Assembly: GCA_905235695.1 (NCBI GenBank)
Contig: CAJOMW010000041.1
Span: 1-11,556, forward strand
Length of the DNA stretch: 11,556 bases
Source of the DNA: an uncultured Clostridia bacterium
GTDB lineage: Bacteria > Bacillota > Clostridia > Oscillospirales > CAG-382
Reading direction: 5' to 3'
This document shows positions 5,710 through 11,443 of the stretch, piece after piece. The position numbers were made by a program, and so were the translations under genes. The notes under the pieces were generated by a model. That model was not told where the DNA came from. It was given only the letters and a program-made list of their open reading frames with translations, and did not search any database. Numbering within the stretch: position 1 is the stretch's first letter; each line of letters begins with the position of its first letter.

Positions 5710-6510
5710 TTACTTGAGGGATTCGAGTACCTTCTTGGTTATCTCGGCTATAAGCGCTGCGTCGTCAGTCGAGCCCGTTCCGCACGATCCTCCGCACGAT
5801 GTGCATGAATGGCAGCTGGGAAGACCTGCTTTTTTGTTCGGGCAGAGGTCAGCCGGGTGCTTGCCCTTGAGACCGAACTGTCTTCTTATCTCGTAGAGTC
5901 TCTGTACCTGAGCGTCGGAAAGGGGCTTAGGTCCGCCGAGCATCTTTGACTGATAGAGAAGGCGTGCGTAAAATTCAACGGATTCCATTTTATGATAAGC
6001 GTTGAGAAGAGAATCGGAAAATGCGAGTGCGCCGTGGTTCTCAAGGAGAACTGCGTCATAATAAGGAAGATACTTCGATACTGCGTTCGGAATTTCCTCG
6101 GTGGAGGGCGTGCCGTACTCGGCTATCGGAACGCATCCGAGAGCTATGACTGCCTCGGGCATTATCGGCTCGGTGAGCGGAATGCCTGCTATGGCGAAGC
6201 TCGTAGCGTAGAGCGGATGAGCGTGAACGACGCTGTTTACGTCCGGTCTTTCCTTATATACTCTCATATGCATCTTTATTTCGGAAGAGGGCTTGAAGCC
6301 TTCGTATGCCTGAAGCACTTTGCCTTCAGCGTCTACCTTGCATATATATTCGGGTGTCATAAAGCCCTTGCTTACGCCGGTCGGCGTGCAGAGAAACTCG
6401 TTGTCGTTAAGCTTTACGGAGATGTTGCCGTCGTTTGAAGCAACCATTCCTCTGTCGTAAATTCTCTTACCGATATCACATATTTGTTTCTTGATCTCGT
6501 ACTCTGTCAT
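5710..6510 (-). CDS. Class II aldolase (fuculose/rhamnulose-1-phosphate type) with Cys-rich linker and C-terminal encapsulation peptide
   Basis: Residues 1-215 are a class II aldolase: SNDGNIS at 25-31, TPTGV at 42-46, SSE at 75-77 (catalytic Glu77), zinc ligands His96 and His98 in VVHAHP, and His159 in ENHGAL. It resembles FucA, which splits L-fuculose-1-phosphate into DHAP and L-lactaldehyde; rhamnulose-1-phosphate is also possible. Beyond the roughly 215-residue FucA core there is a tail: a linker with Cys233, 236, 239 and 243 (C-x2-C-x2-C-x3-C, within CHSCTSCGGSC), then an amphipathic helix AALIAEITKKVLESLK ending the protein, a typical encapsulation peptide. AAAGGAG lies 8 nt before the ATG. 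It is the first gene after promoter 6574-6602, so it heads the shell operon and defines the pathway's entry substrate. Confidence 0.93.
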   Translation of the reverse strand: MTEYEIKKQICDIGKRIYDRGMVASNDGNISVKLNDNEFLCTPTGVSKGFMTPEYICKVDAEGKVLQAYEGFKPSSEIKMHMRVYKERPDVNSVVHAHPLYATSFAIAGIPLTEPIMPEAVIALGCVPIAEYGTPSTEEIPNAVSKYLPYYDAVLLENHGALAFSDSLLNAYHKMESVEFYARLLYQSKMLGGPKPLSDAQVQRLYEIRRQFGLKGKHPADLCPNKKAGLPSCHSCTSCGGSCGTGSTDDAALIAEITKKVLESLK

Positions 6511-6573
6511 TTCTCTTTCTCCTTTGGTCTGATTTTTTGGTTTTATATCAGTTTTTCATCCTTTTACGATAAC

Positions 6574-6602
6574 ATTATAACACTATGTTTTGCGTTTGTC
6601 AA
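6574..6602 (-). promoter_or_regulatory. Sigma-A promoter for the aldolase-shell operon
   Basis: On the minus strand TTGACA (6602-6597) and TATAAT (6579-6574) match consensus exactly, separated by 17 bp. Transcription would start near 6567, giving a leader of about 57 nt before the aldolase ATG. The layout is shared with the promoter at 11356-11384, including the CTATTGACAAA context. Confidence 0.9.
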
Positions 6603-6620
6603 TAGTTTTTCGTAAAAAAA

Positions 6621-6650
6621 TGTTGTTTTTTGCAAAATTCTTGTTGTTTT
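6621..6650. promoter_or_regulatory. Shared upstream block, copy 1 (candidate regulator site)
   Basis: This 30-bp block differs at one position from 11414-11443. On the plus strand it has two GTTGTT direct repeats (6622 and 6643), 21 bp apart, flanking a palindromic TTTTGCAAAA. It begins 18 bp upstream of the -35 box. Two helical turns between half-sites suits a dimeric or multimeric regulator; the linked DeoR-family protein is the natural candidate (inference). An A-tract UP element is an alternative explanation. Confidence 0.62.
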
Positions 6651-6660
6651 ATGTTGGATT

Positions 6661-7107
6661 TTAATTTTCGGACGGAATTTTTTCACATTCGAGGTAGTCG
6701 AGTATGGCGTCTATGCCCTCGTGTTTGTAGCTGCTGGTGAAAAACACCTTTTTACAGCCTGCGAGATACAGCCAGTTCTCGGCTTTTGCAGCCTCCGCAT
6801 ATTCGTGGTCGCATTTTGTGACGATTCCTATCACCGGTCTTGTCGCCATCGCCGCAATGCACGGCGGAAACAGGCAGTACGGCTCGGTGGCCGATAAAAC
6901 AAACCCGATAACGTCCGCTTCGTATGAATATACGGCGATCGCTCCTCCGAGCCTGCGTTCTTCCGAATACTCGCCGGGCGTGTCAATGATAAACTGCGAA
7001 TTGTAGACGTACTGCGTCTTTTTGTAACGGAGATCCTCGCCCCTGAGCGCCTGAATGAGTGTGCTTTTTCCGCACTCGCTCCTGCCGATAAGTATTATCT
7101 TCTTCAT
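6661..7107 (-). CDS. pduV: PduV/EutP-like small P-loop GTPase
   Basis: The 148-residue protein has the expected GTPase motifs: Walker A GRSECGKST at 8-16, DTPGEY at 42-47 (G3), TKCD at 97-100 (G4 variant of NKxD), and TSS near 124-126 (G5). Length and motifs fit EutP/PduV, which sit in propanediol and ethanolamine operons; PduV has been linked to the outer shell face and compartment positioning, while some EutP relatives show kinase activity. It begins 4 nt after the PduU-like stop, so the two are translationally coupled; no strong ribosome site of its own is visible. No terminator hairpin follows; instead the next promoter begins almost at its stop codon. Confidence 0.93.
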   Translation of the reverse strand: MKKIILIGRSECGKSTLIQALRGEDLRYKKTQYVYNSQFIIDTPGEYSEERRLGGAIAVYSYEADVIGFVLSATEPYCLFPPCIAAMATRPVIGIVTKCDHEYAEAAKAENWLYLAGCKKVFFTSSYKHEGIDAILDYLECEKIPSEN

Positions 7108-7111
7108 TTAA

Positions 7112-7480
7112 TTACGTCTTTGTTATCGGGCAAACCTTGAATCCGAGAACGTTCTCGGCATATTCGTTTACCGCATTCAGAGACGCCTCAACCTCGCTCA
7201 CCGTACCCGTGATTATCAGCGTTCCGCTGAATCTGTCGACAAATCCGAGCTCGGATCCCGACTTCTTTATCGCAAGGTCCGCACCGATTATCGCATATTC
7301 GGCAGGCGTCATGGTAACTATGCCTATCGCACTGCTCGAATAGTCCTTGCTCGGATCAAGCCCGAGCTTTCGGTAGAGCACATCGTCCGGATTCGCAATT
7401 ATGTGCGAAAGCGTTATCTGCTTGCCGGGTACAAGCTCTTGAATTATTCTCTGTTTATTTCTCTCGTCAAAATTGTCCAT
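7112..7480 (-). CDS. pduU: PduU/EutS-like circularly permuted BMC-H shell protein
   Basis: The 122-residue protein matches PduU along its length: RIIQELVPGKQITLSHIIAN near the N-terminus, SAIGIVTMTPAE at 50-61, GFVDRFSGTLIITG at 79-92, and a C-terminus of CPITKT where PduU ends in CSITRT. In this permuted fold the N-terminal segment forms a small beta-barrel that plugs the hexamer pore, so it is a minor shell protein rather than a main facet tile. It is about six residues longer than PduU, mainly through a D-P-S-K-D-Y-S insert before the core. GAGGTG lies 6 nt before the ATG. It pairs with the PduV-like GTPase directly downstream, as in pdu operons, where PduU and PduV are neighbours. I see no convincing promoter in the repeat-rich 406 nt before it. 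Confidence 0.94.
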   Translation of the reverse strand: MDNFDERNKQRIIQELVPGKQITLSHIIANPDDVLYRKLGLDPSKDYSSSAIGIVTMTPAEYAIIGADLAIKKSGSELGFVDRFSGTLIITGTVSEVEASLNAVNEYAENVLGFKVCPITKT

Positions 7481-7504
7481 CCTGCACCTCGAAATTGATT
7501 GGAA

Positions 7505-7587
7505 GCGAACTCCGTTCGCAATTTTTAATTAGAATTGGGCTCCGCCCAAACCTGCGACCTTTTGAAAAAGGTCGACGAAAACTTTTT
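7505..7587. repeat. Hairpin-rich intergenic module, copy B
   Basis: Three adjacent inverted repeats occur: GCGAAC/GTTCGC around TCC (7505-7519), TTGGGC/GCCCAA around TCC (7535-7549), and CGACCTTTT/AAAAGGTCG around GA (7555-7574), then GAAAACTTTTT. The same order of elements recurs in diverged form at 7661-7795. The 7481-7886 gap between the PduU-like gene and the activase is filled by these modules and the repeats listed nearby; I see no gene in it. Confidence 0.75.
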
Positions 7588-7660
7588 ATGTCTTTGTTAA
7601 GCTTATTTTTAGCGTACATAGTGGATAAGCTATGTTTTTATGTGAAGCTTTTTAAGTGTA

Positions 7661-7795
7661 GCGAACTTCGTTCGCATTTTTATTGAAATTTGGCTTCTCC
7701 CAAACCTGCAATCTCTTCTACAAAGGAAAAATCAAAGATTTTTCCTCAGGAACTTTGTCAAAGTCAAACTTCTCAAGGCTTGACCGAAACTTTTT
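7661..7795. repeat. Hairpin-rich intergenic module, copy A (diverged, expanded)
   Basis: GCGAAC/GTTCGC around TTC (7661-7675), then ATTTTTATTGAAATTTGG, CCCAAACCTGC and finally GACCGAAACTTTTT, matching copy B element by element. The middle is expanded and holds a perfect inverted repeat, GGAAAAATC/GATTTTTCC around AAA, at 7725-7745. The shared start, centre and end indicate duplication of one element with later change in its middle. Confidence 0.68.
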
Positions 7796-7823
7796 GTGTT
7801 TTTGGAACTCAGAATTATTTTGC

Positions 7824-7845
7824 AGATTTTTGCTTGCAAAAATCT
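7824..7845. terminator. Perfect inverted repeat downstream of the activase; possible terminator or mRNA 3' structure
   Basis: The arms AGATTTTTGC and GCAAAAATCT pair over 10 bp around two bases. It starts about 40 nt past the activase stop, beyond the heptad array. On the transcribed strand no U-run follows (TGCAAAATAATTC), so termination is uncertain; it may protect the dehydratase-activase mRNA 3' end. Confidence 0.42.
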
Positions 7846-7850
7846 ACCGT

Positions 7851-7882
7851 AACTCCTCACTCCTCACTCCTAACTCCTAACT
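7851..7882. repeat. Heptad tandem repeat, MACTCCT x4
   Basis: Units AACTCCT, CACTCCT, CACTCCT, AACTCCT and a partial AACT run from 7851 and end 4 nt before the activase stop codon. On the transcript strand this reads as repeated AGTTAGG/AGTGAGG. Same period as the array at 672-710 but another sequence; both lie next to an AT-rich perfect hairpin. Confidence 0.82.
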
Positions 7883-7886
7883 GATT

Positions 7887-8666
7887 CTATCCGCCAATCA
7901 TCACATTTATCCCAACGCTCTCTGCGACTTCCTTCAGCCTTGCCATCTTCTCGGCCGTCGGCGTCTTGAGGTCGCCCATCGGGTAGTCCCTGTCAAGTCC
8001 GACGTACTTGTCGTAGCCGAGCCTGTGATACGGGAGCAGATGCATCTGCTCTACCGTGCCGAGAGACTTTGCAAAACGGGCAATGTCGAGTATCTCGCTC
8101 TCCTCGTCGTTGAAGGTCGGTATTACCGGCACTCTCACCACAAGGTTCTTTGCATCACGAGCGAGCTTCTTTGCGTTTTCGAGAATAAGCTCGTTGCTTC
8201 TTGTCGTGAACGCCTTGTGCTTTTCGGGGTTTATGTGCTTTATATCCATCAGATACCAGTCAAGGTAAGGAAGCAGCTTTTGTATGGTCTCGTATTTTGC
8301 GCAGGCGGTCGACTCTATCGCCGTCGAGAGACCGTAGTCCTCCTTTGCGCATCTCAGAAGCGCCGACGCGAAATCCGGCTGTGTAAGGCACTCGCCGCCC
8401 GAGAGCGTAAGCCCTCCGCCGCTTCTGCGGTAATACGGCATATCCTGCACGACAACGTCCATGACTTCCTTTACGGTGACGTCACGGCCGATAGTCTTTA
8501 TCTTGCCGTTCTGATTCATTTGTTCTATCGCATAATTCTGACTTTCCGGGTTGCAGCACCAGCGGCACCTCAGCACGCAGCCTTTCAGGAACACTATCGT
8601 GCGTATGCCCGGTCCGTCATGGGTAGAAAACTTCTGAATGTCGAAGATCCTGCCCGTCGTATTCAT
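7887..8666 (-). CDS. Radical-SAM glycyl radical enzyme activase
   Basis: The 259-residue enzyme uses SAM and a [4Fe-4S] cluster to place the glycyl radical on the dehydratase encoded just upstream. The cluster motif is C30-x3-C34-x2-C37 (GCVLRCRWCCNPES), preceded by the family signature FSTHDGPGIRT and followed by SGGE at 89-92. Most activases of non-PFL glycyl radical enzymes are about 300 residues and carry an inserted ferredoxin-like domain with eight cysteines after the NPES motif; here that stretch (about 40-70) is short and has none, so it is built like PFL activase. I chose ATG 8666 (GGAAG 5 nt upstream, family-like N-terminus MNTTGRIFDIQKF); a TTG at 8678 with GGAG upstream would add four residues. 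It follows the dehydratase stop by 60 nt. Confidence 0.95.
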   Translation of the reverse strand: MNTTGRIFDIQKFSTHDGPGIRTIVFLKGCVLRCRWCCNPESQNYAIEQMNQNGKIKTIGRDVTVKEVMDVVVQDMPYYRRSGGGLTLSGGECLTQPDFASALLRCAKEDYGLSTAIESTACAKYETIQKLLPYLDWYLMDIKHINPEKHKAFTTRSNELILENAKKLARDAKNLVVRVPVIPTFNDEESEILDIARFAKSLGTVEQMHLLPYHRLGYDKYVGLDRDYPMGDLKTPTAEKMARLKEVAESVGINVMIGG

Positions 8667-8726
8667 ATAATCTTCCAAAATTATATTCTCCGTTTAAGTT
8701 GTTTCAAGAATATGACCTTTGCCGTC

Positions 8727-11273
8727 TTATGAAATGGATCCCTGCTCAGTACGGTTGATTATATCATCCTGGAGCGATTTTGAGAGCGTGGTAAACAGTG
8801 CGCTGTAACCTGCAACTCTCACGACGAGGCTCTTATACTTATCGGGATTTTTCTGTGCGTCGCGGAGCGTCTCACGGCTTACGACATTGAACTGCATGTG
8901 GGAGCCCTTCTGATCGAAGTATCCGCGGACGAGCGCTACAAAGCTCTCGAGACCGCTCTTTCCGGCAAGTGCCGAGGGATGGAACTTCATGTTGAAGAGC
9001 GTGCCGTTGGAGGCTATCGCATGGTCGAGCTTTGAAACGGAGTTTGCGGCGGAAGTCGGTCCGTGCTTATCCATTCCTGCTGACGGTGAAACGCCATCGG
9101 CAACAGGTGTGTGAGCATATCTTCCGTCGGGAGTTGCGCCGGTCTGCGCACCGAGCGGGACGTTTGCCGAAACGGGATAAAGTCCAGCCTGGAATATGCC
9201 GCCTCTCGGATTTCTGAAGTTCTGGAGAGGCTTTGTATAGGTATATGCAACGTCTCTGGCGAACGCATCGACCTCGGGTATGTCGTTGCCGAACTTATCG
9301 ACGGCGAGTATCATCTCTCTTATCTCGTTGTATCTCGCACTCTTGCCGTCAGAGGAAACGTTCTTCTTCACTGCGTTGTATATGTTCTGAACATCGCTCT
9401 CGGTGACGGTCTGTCCCTTTGAAGCAAGCTCAAGCGCTACCTTTTCGGTTATCTTTCCGACCGTGTCCGCGTCAAACTCGTCCTTGCCGTAGTTGTGGTC
9501 GAGCGCTTCCTTGAGCTCCGCAAGAGTAAACTTCTTCTGATCGTATACAAGCGTCTTTATCGCATACAGCGAATCCGCCATATTTGCTATGCCGAAGCCC
9601 TGAGGTCCGGTGAAGTTGTATATTGCGCCGCCCTGCTCGGGTGTCTTGCCGCGTCCTATGCAGTCCTCGACCATCGAGGAGAGGTACGGAAGCGGACATC
9701 TCTCGGCGTGTGCGACGTCTATCGCATTGTCCGCATTTACGAGCATTGCTATCATGTAGTTCTGCTGTTTCTTATATGCGTCGTAGAATTTGTCGAAGGT
9801 GTCGAAGTCTGATATTTCACCGGTCTTTATGCTTATCTGAACGCCCTTGTCAACGCCGTTTGAAAATACAAGCTCGAGTGGTCTGCACATATTGTAGAAC
9901 GCTGCGTCGTGCCAGCCCCAGGTCTTGCCTGCCTTCTGCGGCTCAACGCATCCGATTATGTTGTAGTCTCTCGCATCTTCAAGCGTCAGCCCTCTCGACA
10001 TGAGCGACGGGATTATAACCTCGTCGTTGTAGTACGCCGGAAGTCCTACGCCCGTTCTCGTGAGCTCGGCCGCGCGGAGAAGCAGCTCATGCGGCGACTT
10101 GTTCCAAACTCTTATGGAAAACGACGGCTGAGGAAGGAGTATGTGCATGGTTGCGTTTATGCATATAAACGAGAGGTCGTTTGTCGCATCTTCGCCGTAT
10201 TTATCCTGACCGCCGACTATGAGGTTCTGGAACAGGCTGTAGCCTGCGAAGCCCTCTGCGGAAGCGGCGTCTCTTATCTTGTTCAGCTCGTTGAGCTTTA
10301 CCCATATACAGTCTACAAGCTCCTGGGCAAACTCTCTCGTTATTGCGCCCTTTTCGATGTCTGCCTTGTAATACGGATACATATACTGGTCAAAGCGTCC
10401 GGGGGAAATCGAGTGTCCGCTGGACTCGGTCTGGAGAAGCATCTGTATGAACCAGAAGCTCTGGCACGCTTCGTAAAAGCTCGTCGCACCGTTTTCGGGG
10501 ACGTTTGCGCAGACCTGCGATATCTTTTCGAGCTCGGCTCTTCTCGCCTTGTCGCTCTCCTTAGACGCCATTTCCTTTGCTAATGCGCTGTAACGCTTAG
10601 CGTAGGTGACAGCCGCCTCACAGCTCATTATTACCGCCTTGAGGAATGCGCTTCTCGTTACGTAGTCGTCCTTGCCTACGCAAAGCGACGAAAGCTGATC
10701 CTTTGCTTCCTTTATTATTCCCTTATACCCTATCGCAAGCACCTTGTCGTACTGCACGGTAACGTGTCCGACGCCGTTGTAGAAGTAGTTTCCGGGCGTG
10801 AACATATCGTGGTCCATTGCGAGCTTTGCCTCGGGCGCCATGTATGCGAGAGCAAGCTCGCTCGTGGTCTTGCCCTTCCAGTATTTATATACCTCGTGGA
10901 GCGTCTTCTTTGTATCTTCGGAGATATAGAACGGGTCCGCCTTGCGGGTTGCCATGGTGTCAAACTCGCTCTCGAGCCACTCGTATGAAAATTCGGGGTA
11001 GGTCTGACAGCTTCTCGGCATCTTGGTGTTCGCACCGACGATAAGCTCGTTGTCCCTTATGGTTATCGGCAAAAACTCGCAGATGTTCTTGAAAGCCTTT
11101 GCGCGCCTGGTTATTATAGGCTCGCCTTCGGTCTTCATGTAAGACTCCGTGAGCAGTACGGCTCTGTCCGCCTCCACCTGCGGAGGGGTAGCGAAAAGGG
11201 CGTCCTTCAATTTATCTATTCTCGCCGTCTTTTCTATGTACTCGCTGTTGTAGTTACCCATATAGGTCACCAT
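8727..11273 (-). CDS. Glycyl radical diol dehydratase (B12-independent 1,2-propanediol dehydratase)
   Basis: The 848-residue protein has the full glycyl radical fold. The active-site Cys442 lies in NIIGCVEPQ with the catalytic Glu444, Asp456 lies in WGWHDAAF, His170 in YNGVGHV, and the radical Gly822 in VVRVAGYSALF near the C-terminus. The Cys-x-Glu pair plus Asp and His is the eliminase signature shared by glycerol, propanediol and choline enzymes. It is about 60 residues longer than the classical glycerol dehydratase, with extra sequence probably around 590-655, matching what I recall of the fucose-linked Roseburia propanediol dehydratase. With an aldolase making lactaldehyde in the same locus, 1,2-propanediol to propanal is the best call; glycerol remains possible. 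There is no N-terminal encapsulation peptide. AGGG lies 5 nt before ATG 11273; a second ATG at 11261 is in frame. Confidence 0.95.
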   Translation of the reverse strand: MVTYMGNYNSEYIEKTARIDKLKDALFATPPQVEADRAVLLTESYMKTEGEPIITRRAKAFKNICEFLPITIRDNELIVGANTKMPRSCQTYPEFSYEWLESEFDTMATRKADPFYISEDTKKTLHEVYKYWKGKTTSELALAYMAPEAKLAMDHDMFTPGNYFYNGVGHVTVQYDKVLAIGYKGIIKEAKDQLSSLCVGKDDYVTRSAFLKAVIMSCEAAVTYAKRYSALAKEMASKESDKARRAELEKISQVCANVPENGATSFYEACQSFWFIQMLLQTESSGHSISPGRFDQYMYPYYKADIEKGAITREFAQELVDCIWVKLNELNKIRDAASAEGFAGYSLFQNLIVGGQDKYGEDATNDLSFICINATMHILLPQPSFSIRVWNKSPHELLLRAAELTRTGVGLPAYYNDEVIIPSLMSRGLTLEDARDYNIIGCVEPQKAGKTWGWHDAAFYNMCRPLELVFSNGVDKGVQISIKTGEISDFDTFDKFYDAYKKQQNYMIAMLVNADNAIDVAHAERCPLPYLSSMVEDCIGRGKTPEQGGAIYNFTGPQGFGIANMADSLYAIKTLVYDQKKFTLAELKEALDHNYGKDEFDADTVGKITEKVALELASKGQTVTESDVQNIYNAVKKNVSSDGKSARYNEIREMILAVDKFGNDIPEVDAFARDVAYTYTKPLQNFRNPRGGIFQAGLYPVSANVPLGAQTGATPDGRYAHTPVADGVSPSAGMDKHGPTSAANSVSKLDHAIASNGTLFNMKFHPSALAGKSGLESFVALVRGYFDQKGSHMQFNVVSRETLRDAQKNPDKYKSLVVRVAGYSALFTTLSKSLQDDIINRTEQGSIS

Positions 11274-11355
11274 TCCTTCCCTTTATAAGATAACTGCCTG
11301 TAATCTGTATCATCTCAAGCGCATCTATAATCTGCGCCTTATAATCGTTGATAAC

Positions 11356-11384
11356 ATTATAATATACTTTCTGTTGTTTGTCAA
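11356..11384 (-). promoter_or_regulatory. Sigma-A promoter for the dehydratase-activase operon
   Basis: On the minus strand TTGACA (11384-11379) and TATAAT (11361-11356) are exact consensus with 17-bp spacing. The start would fall near 11349, leaving a leader of about 75 nt that contains a small hairpin (GCGCA/TGCGC, 11319-11336). Sequence from the -35 box to GTTATC closely parallels the aldolase promoter. Confidence 0.9.
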
Positions 11385-11413
11385 TAGTTTTTGCGATATT
11401 TTTATTTGTTTTT

Positions 11414-11443
11414 TGTTGTTTTTTGCAAAAATCTTGTTGTTTT
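11414..11443. promoter_or_regulatory. Shared upstream block, copy 2 (candidate regulator site)
   Basis: 29 of 30 bases match 6621-6650, including the two GTTGTT repeats 21 bp apart and the TTTTGCAAAA centre. Here the block starts 29 bp upstream of the -35 box, 11 bp (one helical turn) further than in copy 1. Extra TTGTT-like half-sites lie nearby, at 11406-11410 and next to the -35 box at 11373-11378. Confidence 0.62.

Noticed and set aside
7495..7884. Plus-strand open frames of 63-65 codons in the 7481-7886 gap
   Set aside because: They run through the duplicated hairpin modules and heptad array, are low in information, and have no ribosome sites or recognisable domain.
8727..11273. Pyruvate formate-lyase or choline TMA-lyase
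   Set aside because: PFL has an adjacent Cys-Cys pair, absent here (single Cys442 in GCVEP). Choline lyase loci carry other partners; the aldolase and pdu-type genes favour diol dehydratase.
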